Shown here one piece after another: positions 17,758 to 27,198 of a DNA stretch of 64,000 nt. Each line of letters starts with the position of its first letter. Position 1 is the stretch's first letter. The notes beneath the pieces are model-generated. The model did no database searches. It was not told the DNA's origin and saw nothing but the letters and a program-made list of their open reading frames with translations. The position numbers were made by a program, and so were the translations under genes. The stretch is from the NCBI GenBank assembly GCA_049289295.1, contig JBATLL010000075.1:372001-436000 (forward strand), written 5' to 3'. Source of the DNA: BOKV01 sp049289295. Lineage in GTDB: Bacteria > Pseudomonadota > Alphaproteobacteria > Rhizobiales > Rhizobiaceae.

Positions 17758-19632
17758 ATGAACGTCCATGATTTTCCGACCCAGGGGAAAGCGCATCCCG
17801 ACGATGCGCCGCAGTGGCTGGGCTGTGACACGATGGCCAAGCTGTTCCGGTTGCAGTGCCGCAATCAGAAGGGCCGCACGGCGCACCGCGCAAAGGACCT
17901 GGGCATCTGGAATTCCTTTTCCTGGCAGGACTATTGGGATCGCACCAGCCAGATTGCGGCAGGGTTGATCAGCCTTGGTCTCAAGCGCGGGGACACCGTT
18001 TCGATCCTGTCGGAAGACAACAAGGAATGGCTTTACTTCGATATGGCCGCCACATGCGCCGGGGCAATTCCTTCTGGCGTCTACACGACCGATTCCGCTC
18101 AGCAGCTTGCTTATCTGGTCAACGATTCCGGCACGCGGTTTCTGGTGGTTGAGAATGACGAACAGCTCGACAAGTTTCTCGAAGTTCGTGACGAGATGCC
18201 GGGGCTGATCCGCGCAATCGTGCTGGACAGCGAAGGGCTGCGAGACTTCAAGGACGACAAGGTCATCTTCCTTGACGATCTGTATGCCATGGGGGCCAAG
18301 GTGCTTGCCGAGGATCCAGGTCTCATGGACAGGGAAATCGACAAGTCGCAGCCCGACGATGTGCGGATGCTGATTTACACGTCCGGCACGACGGGGCGGC
18401 CCAAGGGTGCGATGATCACCCATGCCAATATCCTGTTCCAGATCAATGCCCTGTCACAGATAATTCCAAGCCACGACACAGACGAGCAGCTTTGCTTCCT
18501 GCCGCTGTGCCACGTGCTTGAGCGCCTCTTTTCGGTCGAGACCCAGCTTGCTTTCGCGACGGTCGTGAATTTTGCCGAGAGCCCCGAAACGGTGTTCGAC
18601 AATCTGCGGGAAGTTTCGCCGCACGTGTTCGTGGCAGTGCCCCGCCTTTGGGAAAAGATCTATTCGCGCCTGCAAATCATGCGCAAGGAATCAACCGGGC
18701 TCGGACGCTGGGCGTTTGACAAGGCGATCGCCTGCGGGCTGAAGCGCAATGCCCTGATCGAGGAGAATGCGAAAGTGCCGCTCGGCCTTTCCATTGCCTG
18801 CCGGTTCTGGGATTTCACCGTTCTGGCGAACCTGCGACGCATGATCGGGATGGACAGGTTGCGGCGTGGAGCAACGGGTGCTGCACCCATTTCGCCTGAG
18901 CTGCTGGTCTGGTTCCGCGCAGCTGGCATTCCGGTCCTGGAAGGTTTCGGCCAGACGGAGACTTCGGGTGTCGCCACCATCAACACGCTCGAGCAGAACA
19001 AGAACGGGACCATCGGTTTCACAATCCCCGGTGCGGAAACCCGCCTGTCGCCAGAGGGCGAGATCCAGGTGCGCGGCATGCACGTATTCAAGGGCTACTG
19101 GAACAATCCGGAAAAGACCCGCGAAACCTTCACCCGCGATGGTTGGCTCAGAACCGGCGACGTTGGTCGGGTCGACAATGAAGGCTTCTACACCATCACG
19201 GGACGTATCAAGGACATCATCATTACCGCGGGCGGCAAGAACATCACCCCTGCTGAAATTGAAAGCGCCCTCAAGTTTTCACCATATATCTCGGATGCAG
19301 TTGTTATTGGCGACAAACGCAAATACCTTACCTGCCTGATCATGATCGACCAGGAGAATGTGGAGAATTTTGCGCAGGAGAAGCGGATACCGTTCAGCGA
19401 TTTCGCTTCATTGTGTGCTGCCCCAGAGGTCGTGGCGCTGATCGGTGAAGAGGTGAACAAGGTCAACAAGCAGTTTGCCAGGGTGGAGCAGATCAAGGAC
19501 TTCAGATTGATCAACATCCTGCTGACGGCAGAGGATGAGGAACTGACCCCGACAATGAAGCTGAAACGCGGCTTTGTTGAATCGAAGCACAAGGGTCTGA
19601 TCGACTCGATGTATCGAAGCGAGGCTGCCTGA
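17758..19632 (+). CDS. AMP-dependent acyl-CoA synthetase (long-chain fatty acid CoA ligase type)
   Basis: A 624-residue adenylate-forming enzyme that would activate a carboxylic acid to its acyl-CoA. Motifs are the phosphate-binding loop YTSGTTGRPKGAM (about residues 207-219), EGFGQTETSG, DGWLRTGDVG and the C-terminal GRIKDIIITAGGKNI with catalytic lysine region. The ATG at 17758 follows GGAGGAAGG. It sits between the transporter genes livF and livK, a layout suggesting that the imported compound is an acid activated on entry. Chain length cannot be read from the sequence. Confidence 0.92.
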   Translation: MNVHDFPTQGKAHPDDAPQWLGCDTMAKLFRLQCRNQKGRTAHRAKDLGIWNSFSWQDYWDRTSQIAAGLISLGLKRGDTVSILSEDNKEWLYFDMAATCAGAIPSGVYTTDSAQQLAYLVNDSGTRFLVVENDEQLDKFLEVRDEMPGLIRAIVLDSEGLRDFKDDKVIFLDDLYAMGAKVLAEDPGLMDREIDKSQPDDVRMLIYTSGTTGRPKGAMITHANILFQINALSQIIPSHDTDEQLCFLPLCHVLERLFSVETQLAFATVVNFAESPETVFDNLREVSPHVFVAVPRLWEKIYSRLQIMRKESTGLGRWAFDKAIACGLKRNALIEENAKVPLGLSIACRFWDFTVLANLRRMIGMDRLRRGATGAAPISPELLVWFRAAGIPVLEGFGQTETSGVATINTLEQNKNGTIGFTIPGAETRLSPEGEIQVRGMHVFKGYWNNPEKTRETFTRDGWLRTGDVGRVDNEGFYTITGRIKDIIITAGGKNITPAEIESALKFSPYISDAVVIGDKRKYLTCLIMIDQENVENFAQEKRIPFSDFASLCAAPEVVALIGEEVNKVNKQFARVEQIKDFRLINILLTAEDEELTPTMKLKRGFVESKHKGLIDSMYRSEAA

Positions 19633-19697
19633 ACAGCGACCGGAAATATCCGGATAGTTCGCGAAGAGAAATGTTGCTCCAGGGCAACGTGTTACCG

Positions 19698-19710
19698 GGC
19701 CCAACGGGCC
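19698..19710 (+). other. Short stem-loop between acyl-CoA synthetase and livK
   Basis: GGCCC and GGGCC pair around a three-base loop and are followed by TTT, 20 bases before the livK start. It may protect or partly terminate the transcript so that the binding protein is made in excess, a common arrangement for ABC operons. It is small and could be incidental. Confidence 0.35.
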
Positions 19711-19730
19711 TTTCACAAGGGAGGAATACG

Positions 19731-20891
19731 ATGAAGAAAATATTCGTGACTGCAACATTTGCCGCGGCGCTGCTTGCGTCACCGGCACTTGCCCAGACCC
19801 AGGGTGTCTCAGACACTGAAATCAAGGTTGGCGGGCATCATGACCTGTCGGGTATCTTCGCAGGCTTCTCCGTGCCAGCGGTCAAGGCAGCCCAATTGTA
19901 TTTCGACGAAGTCAATGCCGCTGGCGGCGTCAATGGACGCAAGATCACCTACATTGTCGAAGACCACGGCTACAACCCGACCAAGGCAGTGCAGCTTGCC
20001 AACAAGCTGGTGAATTCCGATCAGGTATTTGCGATGCTGCTCTCGCTTGGTACCCCGCACAATCTGGCGGCGTTCAAGATACAGGATCCGAAGAACGTTC
20101 CGAACGTGTCGCCGCTTTCGGCTGCGCGCCAGATGCTGGATGAGCCGCTTGCGCTGCATTATGCGGGCACGGCATCCTACTATGACGCCATTCGCGTTGC
20201 GGTGCGCTGGATGAAGGAAAACGAAGGCAGCACCACTGTGTGCACCATGTTCCTGCCGACCGATTTTGGTGAAGAAATTCACGGCGGCGCGGTCGATGAG
20301 GCCAAAGCGCTTGGAATGGCATATGGTGGTGAGACAACCCACAAGCCTGACGATGCGGATTTTGCCGGTGCGCTGCAGAAGCTCAACGGCGATGGTTGCA
20401 ATCTGGTTACGGTTGCGCTTGGCATCAAGCAGGTCATCACCGTGCTCGGTACAGCAAAGAAGCTTGGCTACAATGACATGAAGTTCCTCGGCTCTTCTGC
20501 TTCCTTCCACACGGCGATTGCCAAGGTGCCGGGCGGAATCACCGAAGGGTTTTATGCTGCAGCTGGCTGGCAGGATCTTGAAGCGCGCGCTGGCGATCCG
20601 GAAGTTGGCGCATGGATCAAGTCCTTTACCGAAGCTACTGGCGAAAAGTTCCCCGGAACTGGTGCGCTGCTTGGACGTTCGGCGGCAGGACTTTTTGTCA
20701 AGGGTCTTGAAGCAGCGGGCAAGGACCTGACTGCGGAAAGCTTCCAGAAGGGCATGGAGTCGCTCGACTATGACGACAAGATCGCAGGAAACCATGTGAA
20801 AATGGGACCTGGTGACCACTTGGCAGCAGAAGAAATCTTCATCTCGAAGATCGAAGGCGGATCCTGGAAAACACTAGCTTCAAGCAAGTAA
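19731..20891 (+). CDS. livK: HAAT-type ABC transporter periplasmic substrate-binding protein, LivK-like
   Basis: A 386-residue periplasmic type I binding protein. The ATG at 19731 follows GGGAGGA; the signal peptide MKKIFVTATFAAALLASPALA-Q is cleaved at about residue 21. Family blocks are ETEIKVGG-like DTEIKVGGHHDLSGIFAG and GRKITYIVEDHGYNPTKAV. It is the likely substrate receptor for LivHMGF. Proteins of this class bind branched-chain amino acids, amides, aromatic or other acids, so the ligand is left open. A strong terminator follows the gene. Confidence 0.92.
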   Translation: MKKIFVTATFAAALLASPALAQTQGVSDTEIKVGGHHDLSGIFAGFSVPAVKAAQLYFDEVNAAGGVNGRKITYIVEDHGYNPTKAVQLANKLVNSDQVFAMLLSLGTPHNLAAFKIQDPKNVPNVSPLSAARQMLDEPLALHYAGTASYYDAIRVAVRWMKENEGSTTVCTMFLPTDFGEEIHGGAVDEAKALGMAYGGETTHKPDDADFAGALQKLNGDGCNLVTVALGIKQVITVLGTAKKLGYNDMKFLGSSASFHTAIAKVPGGITEGFYAAAGWQDLEARAGDPEVGAWIKSFTEATGEKFPGTGALLGRSAAGLFVKGLEAAGKDLTAESFQKGMESLDYDDKIAGNHVKMGPGDHLAAEEIFISKIEGGSWKTLASSK

Positions 20892-20912
20892 TCCTTTCGT
20901 CGCGAAATTTGG

Positions 20913-20941
20913 AGGGCGGCCCCGAAAGGGCCGCCCTTTTT
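20913..20941 (+). terminator. Rho-independent terminator after livK
   Basis: A 10-bp stem (A plus GGGCGGCCC pairing with GGGCCGCCC plus T) with a CGAAA loop is followed by TTTTT. It marks the end of the transporter unit 21 bases after the livK stop. Confidence 0.93.
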
Positions 20942-21008
20942 GTTGACCGGGCTGGCGCGACAGCGCAATGTCCGGCAATCGAATTGCAATTCAAACCGGA
21001 AAGAAGAC

Positions 21009-21770
21009 ATGAAGATTGACAATACAGTGGCCGTGGTAACCGGTGGCGCATCGGGCCTGGGAGAAGCAACCGTTCGCAATTTTGTCGCTGGTGGTGCCAG
21101 GGTTGCGATATTCGACATGAATGCATCGAGGGGCGAGGCGCTGGCCAGGGAACTTGGCCCGACGGCGATTTTCTGCAAAGTGAACGTCACTGATGAAGAC
21201 AGCGTGAAAGCCGGCCTTGATGCTGCGGTTGGTGCCTTTGGCCGGATTGATGCCTGTATCAATTGTGCCGGTATCGGCATGGCGATGAAGACCATGGGCA
21301 AGGAAGGCCCACACGATTATTCGATCTTCAAGAAAGTGCTCGAGGTGAACCTGTTCGGCACCTTCAACGTGCTGCGGCTCGCGGTCGAACGCATGTCAGC
21401 CAATACTCCCAACGCAGACGGAGAGCGTGGTGTGATCGTCAACACAGCCTCGGTTGCCGCCTATGATGGACAGAAGGGCCAGGTGGCCTATTCAGCGTCA
21501 AAGGGCGGGGTTGTCGGCATGACGCTTCCAATTGCACGCGATCTGGCCTTTTACGGCATTCGCATCTGCACGATCGCGCCCGGCCTTTTCCTGACGCCGT
21601 TGTTCGAGGGACTTGGACAGAAGGTTGTGGATGAGCTTTCCGCCCAGGTCACCTTCCCGAAACGTCTGGGTAAACCATCTGAGTATGGCGCTCTTGCCCG
21701 CACCATCGTGGAAAGCCCCTACATGAATGGCGAGACGATCCGGCTTGATGGCGCAATAAGGCTGCCGTGA
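21009..21770 (+). CDS. HSD10-like short-chain dehydrogenase (3-hydroxyacyl-CoA dehydrogenase type 2 family)
   Basis: A 253-residue NAD-dependent short-chain dehydrogenase. It has the cofactor motif TGGASGLG (about 11-18), NTASVAAYDGQKGQVAYSASK containing the catalytic Ser/Tyr/Lys set, and APGLFLTPL. The segments CAGIGMAMKT, GVIVNTASVAA and NGETIRLDGAIR closely resemble human HSD17B10, which oxidises 3-hydroxy-2-methylbutyryl-CoA, so an acyl-CoA substrate is likely. The ATG at 21009 is taken; longer in-frame starts overlap the livK terminator. It precedes an enoyl-CoA hydratase by seven bases, forming a beta-oxidation-like pair. Confidence 0.88.
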   Translation: MKIDNTVAVVTGGASGLGEATVRNFVAGGARVAIFDMNASRGEALARELGPTAIFCKVNVTDEDSVKAGLDAAVGAFGRIDACINCAGIGMAMKTMGKEGPHDYSIFKKVLEVNLFGTFNVLRLAVERMSANTPNADGERGVIVNTASVAAYDGQKGQVAYSASKGGVVGMTLPIARDLAFYGIRICTIAPGLFLTPLFEGLGQKVVDELSAQVTFPKRLGKPSEYGALARTIVESPYMNGETIRLDGAIRLP

Positions 21771-21777
21771 AGCCGCC

Positions 21778-22554
21778 ATGCGCCATTTCGAGAACCTTCG
21801 CCTGGAAAAGCATGGTCCGATTGCCACGGTCATGCTTGATCGCCCGGATCGGCGAAACGCCTTCAATGCAGCCCTGCGCAGGGAGTTGCTTGAGGCGGTC
21901 GAGACTGTTGAAAGTGATCCCGATTTCCGCCTAGCCATACTGGGCGGGGCGGGAGAGGGATTTTGCGCCGGTGCAGATCTCACTGAAGGACTGGCGGACT
22001 CGATCACCGAGCAGATCGAGAATGAATACAAGCCCTTCATCATGGGGGTGGCGCTGAGTTCGCGGATATGGATCGCTGCGGTACAGGGGTCTGCCGCGGG
22101 CATTGGCGGTGCCCTTGCCATGGCGTGTGATCTGGTGGTGATGGAGGAAAGCGCCGAGATCTACCTCGCCTTTGCCGCCATCGGACTTATTCCGGATGGT
22201 GGAGCCGGCTGGCAGTTGCTGCAGGCACTTGGCTATCATCGTGCGCTGGAAACGATCATTGGCGGGGGCAGACTGTCTGCAGCAACATGCCTTGAAGCGG
22301 GTCTGGCAAATCGTGTCGTGGCGGACGGCTCCGCAATGGACAGCGCCATGATTTGGGCGGAAGAGCTTTCCAGGGGAGCGCCGCTGGCGCAGGCAGCGGC
22401 CAAGAAGGCCTTGCGGCACATGGGACGCATGCGCCTGCAGGATGCGATAACGCTTGAAGCCAAACTGCAACAGGCCCTGACGGAGTCGGAAGATTTCCGC
22501 ATCGGTGTAAAGGCCTTCTTCTCCAGACAGAAGCCGGAATTCCGGGGACGCTGA
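21778..22554 (+). CDS. Enoyl-CoA hydratase/isomerase family protein
   Basis: A 258-residue crotonase-fold protein. It shows LDRPDRRNAFNAALR near the N-terminus, the first oxyanion-hole segment GEGFCAGADLTEG (about 59-71) and the second, AAGIGGALAMACDLVV. Downstream, AAIGLIPDGGAGWQLLQ carries D in the position of the second catalytic acid, while the first usual glutamate is less clear. It would hydrate a 2-enoyl-CoA to the 3-hydroxyacyl-CoA used by the adjacent dehydrogenase. It is convergent with the next gene on the minus strand. Confidence 0.88.
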   Translation: MRHFENLRLEKHGPIATVMLDRPDRRNAFNAALRRELLEAVETVESDPDFRLAILGGAGEGFCAGADLTEGLADSITEQIENEYKPFIMGVALSSRIWIAAVQGSAAGIGGALAMACDLVVMEESAEIYLAFAAIGLIPDGGAGWQLLQALGYHRALETIIGGGRLSAATCLEAGLANRVVADGSAMDSAMIWAEELSRGAPLAQAAAKKALRHMGRMRLQDAITLEAKLQQALTESEDFRIGVKAFFSRQKPEFRGR

Positions 22555-22598
22555 CTGGCGCTGCTAAAAATCAGCTCAAGATGCGGGTGCTTTGCTCC

Positions 22599-23426
22599 TC
22601 ATTCGAGAAGCGCGCGTGTCATGGGCGAGTTGGCGTCCGCGAGGCTGTCGACGATGTTGAAATGATGACGGTCTGGCTCCAGATACTCGACCGTGTCAGC
22701 ATCCACGCCTTTCCAGATGTTGGCCAGCAAGGCGTTCTGCCGGATGAATTCCGAACGCTCGCCGGCACCTGCCCAGCAGATGACTTTCGAACCGGCAATC
22801 GGCCTGCAAAGCGCCGGGCTTTGGGCTGCGGCTTCCTTCTCGTCAAGGCCGATGGTCTTGTTCATCGCTACCTTGAGCAGCGGCCTGAGGTCGTGCAGGC
22901 CGGAAATGCTCATGGTGCATTCGATCCTGCGGGCCAGTTTCCTGTCCAGAGGCGTGTCCTCGCAGATCATGCGGGTGACGAGTTGCCCTCCCGCCGAATG
23001 GCCGGCAAGGCGTATCGGGCCGTCAATCTGTCCTGCTGCCTCGGTAATTGCGGCAGCGATTTCCTCGACAATGCCGCTCACCTGAGCCTGCGGGCAAAGC
23101 GTGTATGTAGGCATGGCAACCGTCCAGCCATTGGCGACCGGCCCAGCAGCCAGATGGGAAAAAATACTGGCGCTCAGCCGCAACCAAAAGCCACCATGGA
23201 CAAAGACCACGAGCCCACGGCTCTTGCCCGCCGGGTGGAACAGGTCATAGACATTGCGCGGGCCTGAACCATAGCGAATATCCGTTTCCATCCGGCCGCC
23301 TGCCACGCCGGTCTTGCGGAATTCGGCCGCGACGGTTTCCCAGCGACCGGGCCACGAATCGCCCTGTGGTATGTTTGGCGCATTGGCATATGCATCGTCC
23401 CAGTCATTGATCGCATGTGGCACCAT
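22599..23426 (-). CDS. Alpha/beta hydrolase, esterase or kynurenine-formamidase-like
   Basis: A 275-residue cytoplasmic hydrolase with oxyanion motif HGGFWLR (about residues 80-86), nucleophile elbow GHSAGGQL and a C-terminal His in the DRHHFNIVDSL segment. The fold is that of the HGG esterase/formamidase group. The ATG at 23426 is chosen over a TTG at 23441 because GGGGGA lies seven bases upstream. It is divergent from the soe operon, so the 170-base gap may hold promoters for both. The substrate is unknown. Confidence 0.8.
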   Translation of the reverse strand: MVPHAINDWDDAYANAPNIPQGDSWPGRWETVAAEFRKTGVAGGRMETDIRYGSGPRNVYDLFHPAGKSRGLVVFVHGGFWLRLSASIFSHLAAGPVANGWTVAMPTYTLCPQAQVSGIVEEIAAAITEAAGQIDGPIRLAGHSAGGQLVTRMICEDTPLDRKLARRIECTMSISGLHDLRPLLKVAMNKTIGLDEKEAAAQSPALCRPIAGSKVICWAGAGERSEFIRQNALLANIWKGVDADTVEYLEPDRHHFNIVDSLADANSPMTRALLE

Positions 23427-23508
23427 GCCCGAATCCCCCAAACCGATATGTTTCGACGATCATTGACCGGTATGCCCGACAGTGCAACCGGCGAGACACA
23501 TTGGCAGC

Positions 23509-23540
23509 TTGAGGCCGTTGGATTATTCACATAGCCTCAA
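23509..23540. promoter_or_regulatory. Inverted repeat upstream of soeA (candidate operator)
   Basis: TTGAGGC at 23509-23515 and GCCTCAA at 23534-23540 are exact reverse complements separated by 18 bases, 60 bases before soeA, in the divergent region shared with the hydrolase gene. It could bind a regulator of sulfite oxidation; no regulator gene adjoins. Confidence 0.35.
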
Positions 23541-23599
23541 ATGCATGTGATGCGGGAGTGGGGCACATCCATTACCGCATATGCTTTTTGGAGGGACTC

Positions 23600-26458
23600 A
23601 TGCCGGTTGCGGCGCAGAAGCAAGAACGTGATCTGGAAACATCGCCCAAGGTGGCAGACACGATCAGGAAAACCACCTGTTACATGTGTGCTTGCCGCTG
23701 CGGCATCAATGTTCACGTTCGCGACGGCAAGGTTCGTTATATCGAGGGCAACAGGGACCATCCGGTCAATCGCGGCGTGCTTTGTGCAAAAGGCTCTGCC
23801 GGCATCATGCAGCATTATTCGCCAGCGCGCCTTCGCAAGCCCTTGTTGCGCACGGGCGAGCGCGGTGAAGGCAAGTTCCGCGAGATTGAATGGGACGAGG
23901 CGCTGAACCTGGCTGCGGGTTGGCTCGGCGAAGTTCGCAACAAGGATCCGCGCAAGCTCGCATTCTTTACCGGCCGGGATCAGAGCCAGTCGTTTACCGG
24001 ATGGTGGGCGCAGCAATTCGGTACGCCGAACTATGCGGCGCATGGTGGCTTCTGCTCCGTCAACATGGCGGCAGGCGGCATCTACACATTTGGGGGCGCC
24101 TTCTGGGAGTTTGGAGCACCCGACTGGGACAGGACCGAATTGTTCCTCATATTCGGGGTGGCGGAAGACCATGATTCAAACCCGATCAAGATGGGCCTGT
24201 CGAAGCTCAAGAGCAGGGGCGTCAAGATCATCGGCGTCAATCCGGTGCGCACGGCCTATAATGCCATTGCAGACGAATGGGTAGGCATCACACCGGGAAC
24301 GGATGGCCTGTTCATCCTGTCGGTGGTGCATGAACTTTTGCGAGCCGGGAAGATCGATCTCGATTATCTGTTGCGCTACACGAATGCGCCGTGGCTGGTC
24401 ATTGATGCTCCCGACGACAAGGATCATGGGCTTTTCCTGCGGGACAAGGACGGAAATCCGCAGGTAATCGACCGCAAGACCGGCAAGGCAGTCTCTGCCA
24501 ATGCGAAGGGTGCGAAAGCGCATGTGAGCGGCGAGGTCAAGCTCAAGGGCAAGAACCGCAAGGCAGTTCCCGTGTTCCAGTTGCTGGCGCAGAAGTATCA
24601 ATCGGAAGACTATTCTCCCGAAAAGACACAGGCGCGCACCGGTGTGGCGGCTGCGCAAACACGCAGGATCGCTGCAGAAATCGCAACAGCGGCATTCGAG
24701 CGTGAGGTGGTGATCGAGCAGCCCTGGACGGACATGAAGGGCGAAAAGCATGACAGGATGATCGGGCGCCCGGTTTCATTCCACGCCATGCGCGGGATAT
24801 CGGCTCATTCGAACGGTTTCCAGACCGCCCGCGCCCTGCACCTTCTGCAGATACTGATCGGGTCGATCGATACGCCTGGCGGCTTCCGCTTCGAGCCGCC
24901 ATATCCAAGGCCGGTCAAGGCGCAACCCAAGCCGCATGGCAAGGACAGCAAGCCGGGCACGCCGCTTTCCGGCCCCCATCTTGGCTATCCAGAGGAACCA
25001 GGTCATCTGCTCCTGGAAAAGGACGGCGTGACCCCTGTGCGCATCGACAAGGCTTTCAGCTGGGATGCGCCGCTGTCGGCGCATGGGTTGATGCATATGG
25101 TCATTTCAAATGCCCATGCGCGGGATCCTTACCCGGTGGACGTCCTGTTCCTCTACATGGCGAACATGGCCTGGAATTCTTCCATGAACACCAGCAATGT
25201 CATGTCGATGCTGTCGGACAAGGATGAGAACGGGGACTATGTCATCCCGAAGATCATCTATTCGGATGCCTACTCGTCGGAGATGGTTGCCTATTCCGAT
25301 CTGGTTCTTCCAGACACGACCTATCTGGAACGCCACGATTGCATTTCGATCCTGGATCGTCCGATCAGCGAGCCCGATTCGCTGTGCGATGCCATTCGCT
25401 GGCCGGTGTTCGAGCCGGACCGTGATGTTCGCGGCTTCCAGACAGCGCTGCTCGATCTGGGTGTTCGTCTCCGCCTGCCAGGCATGACGAATGAGGATGG
25501 TACGGCCAAGTTCGCGGATTATGCCGACTATATTGTCAATCATCAACGCAAGCCCGGAATAGGCCCATTGGCTGGCTGGCGGGGTACGAAGGGCGAAAAG
25601 TCCGGCAAGGGAGAACCCAATCCGGAGCAGCTAGAGCGCTATATCGAGAATGGCGGCTTCTTCCAGAAACACGTGCCGATGGAAGCACAGTTCTTCAAGC
25701 ATGCCAACATTGCCTGGCAGGACTTTGCCATCGAGAACGGCTTGCAGGATGGGCCGGTTGAAAATGTGTTCCAGCTGTATCTGGAGCCGCTGCGAAAGTT
25801 CCAGTTGGCAGCAGAAGGCAAGACGGATCCGCAGCCGCCGCAGTCCCATCGCGAGCGAATAAGGACCTGTTTTGAACCCTTGCCGCACTGGTATCCACCG
25901 TTCGAGGGCGCGCAAATCGATGAAGAAGCCTTTCCGCTTCACGCGATCACGCAGCGTCCCGCTGCCATGTACCACTCCTGGGGTTCGCAGAATGCGTGGC
26001 TACGCCAGATACATGGAACGAACCCGATGTATGTCCCTGCTGAAGTCTGCGAGGCGGCAGACCTGAAGGAGGGGGACTGGGCCTGGGTCATCTCCTCGCA
26101 TGGCAGGATCCGGGTGCCTGTAAAACCAATGGCAGCCCTGAACGGCAAGACGCTGTGGACCTGGAATGCCATCGGCAAGCGAAGCGGAGCCTGGACGCTC
26201 AGTCCCGATGCCCCGGAAGCGCGCAAAGGTTTCCTGCTCAATCACATCATCCATGAGCTGCTGCCGCCGCGCAAAGACGGCATGCGCTGGGCGAACAGCG
26301 ATCCCATAACTGGCCAGGCTGCATGGTTTGATCTGCGTGTGCGCATCGAAAAGGCCGAAGCGCCTGATGCAGTGAGCCTGCCGCAGTTTCCAACCCAGAC
26401 CAATGCGGTGGAAGAAGCGCCTCGCGATGTTGCCTATGGCGAGGAGTGGACCAGATGA
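23600..26458 (+). CDS. soeA: Molybdopterin oxidoreductase catalytic subunit, sulfite dehydrogenase SoeA type
   Basis: A 952-residue DMSO-reductase-superfamily molybdoenzyme. The N-terminal [4Fe-4S] motif is C27-x2-C30-x3-C34...C62 (CYMCACRCGINVHV). C151 in HGGFCSVN is the probable Mo ligand. There is no twin-arginine signal peptide, so the enzyme faces the cytoplasm, as in SoeABC of purple sulfur bacteria and roseobacters, which oxidise sulfite to sulfate and pass electrons to quinone. The ATG at 23600 follows GGAGGGA. Together with the two following genes the organisation fits SoeABC; a related cytoplasmic PSR-like enzyme is the alternative. Confidence 0.85.
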   Translation: MPVAAQKQERDLETSPKVADTIRKTTCYMCACRCGINVHVRDGKVRYIEGNRDHPVNRGVLCAKGSAGIMQHYSPARLRKPLLRTGERGEGKFREIEWDEALNLAAGWLGEVRNKDPRKLAFFTGRDQSQSFTGWWAQQFGTPNYAAHGGFCSVNMAAGGIYTFGGAFWEFGAPDWDRTELFLIFGVAEDHDSNPIKMGLSKLKSRGVKIIGVNPVRTAYNAIADEWVGITPGTDGLFILSVVHELLRAGKIDLDYLLRYTNAPWLVIDAPDDKDHGLFLRDKDGNPQVIDRKTGKAVSANAKGAKAHVSGEVKLKGKNRKAVPVFQLLAQKYQSEDYSPEKTQARTGVAAAQTRRIAAEIATAAFEREVVIEQPWTDMKGEKHDRMIGRPVSFHAMRGISAHSNGFQTARALHLLQILIGSIDTPGGFRFEPPYPRPVKAQPKPHGKDSKPGTPLSGPHLGYPEEPGHLLLEKDGVTPVRIDKAFSWDAPLSAHGLMHMVISNAHARDPYPVDVLFLYMANMAWNSSMNTSNVMSMLSDKDENGDYVIPKIIYSDAYSSEMVAYSDLVLPDTTYLERHDCISILDRPISEPDSLCDAIRWPVFEPDRDVRGFQTALLDLGVRLRLPGMTNEDGTAKFADYADYIVNHQRKPGIGPLAGWRGTKGEKSGKGEPNPEQLERYIENGGFFQKHVPMEAQFFKHANIAWQDFAIENGLQDGPVENVFQLYLEPLRKFQLAAEGKTDPQPPQSHRERIRTCFEPLPHWYPPFEGAQIDEEAFPLHAITQRPAAMYHSWGSQNAWLRQIHGTNPMYVPAEVCEAADLKEGDWAWVISSHGRIRVPVKPMAALNGKTLWTWNAIGKRSGAWTLSPDAPEARKGFLLNHIIHELLPPRKDGMRWANSDPITGQAAWFDLRVRIEKAEAPDAVSLPQFPTQTNAVEEAPRDVAYGEEWTR

Positions 26459-27195
26459 CCAGTTTGCCAGCACAGACAAACAAGAAGCTCGGGTTGGTTA
26501 TCGACCTTGACGTTTGCGTCGGGTGTCATGCCTGCGTCGTCAACTGCAAGGAATGGAATACGGGCGGTTATGGTGCGCCACTGAGCGACCAGGACGCCTA
26601 TGGCTCGGCGCCGGAAGGTGCCTGGCTCAATCGTATCCACACCTACGAGGTTACGCCTCCAACCGGTCCGGCGCAGCTTGTGCATTTTCCCAAGTCCTGC
26701 CTGCATTGCGAAGATGCGCCTTGCGTTACGGTCTGTCCCACCGGCGCAAGCTACAAGAGAGGCGAGGACGGCATCGTTCTTGTCGAGGAAGACAAGTGTA
26801 TCGGATGCGGGCTGTGCGCCTGGGCCTGTCCCTATGGTGCGCGTGAAATGGACCCTCTCGCCAAGGTCATGAAGAAATGCACGCTGTGTGTGGATCGCAT
26901 CTACAATGAAAACCTCGAGGAGGTTGACCGCGTTCCCGCCTGTGTCAGAACCTGCCCGGCCAATGCGCGCCACTACGGTGACTTTGCAGACCCAAATTCA
27001 GAAGTCTCCATCATGACCGCACAGCGAGGCGGCATCGATCTGATGCCGGAAGCCGGGACAAGGCCGGTAAACAAGTATCTTCCGCCCAGGCCCAAGCAGG
27101 GAACAAGCAATGTTCCGGGCCAGGCCGAGGCACTGGAAACGGCGCCGGGCGGGTTGCTCGGCTGGATTGATCGCGCACTTGAAAGGCTTGGCTGA
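26455..27195 (+). CDS. soeB: Iron-sulfur subunit, sulfite dehydrogenase SoeB type
   Basis: A 246-residue ferredoxin-like subunit that relays electrons from the molybdenum subunit to the membrane. It has four cysteine clusters: CVGCHACVVNC, CLHCEDAPCVTVC, CIGCGLCAWAC and CTLCVDRI...CVRTC, enough for four [4Fe-4S] centres, as in DmsB/PsrB. The start codon overlaps the soeA stop (ATGA). There is no signal peptide, which is consistent with a cytoplasmic complex. Confidence 0.9.
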   Translation: MTSLPAQTNKKLGLVIDLDVCVGCHACVVNCKEWNTGGYGAPLSDQDAYGSAPEGAWLNRIHTYEVTPPTGPAQLVHFPKSCLHCEDAPCVTVCPTGASYKRGEDGIVLVEEDKCIGCGLCAWACPYGAREMDPLAKVMKKCTLCVDRIYNENLEEVDRVPACVRTCPANARHYGDFADPNSEVSIMTAQRGGIDLMPEAGTRPVNKYLPPRPKQGTSNVPGQAEALETAPGGLLGWIDRALERLG

Positions 27196-27198
27196 ACC

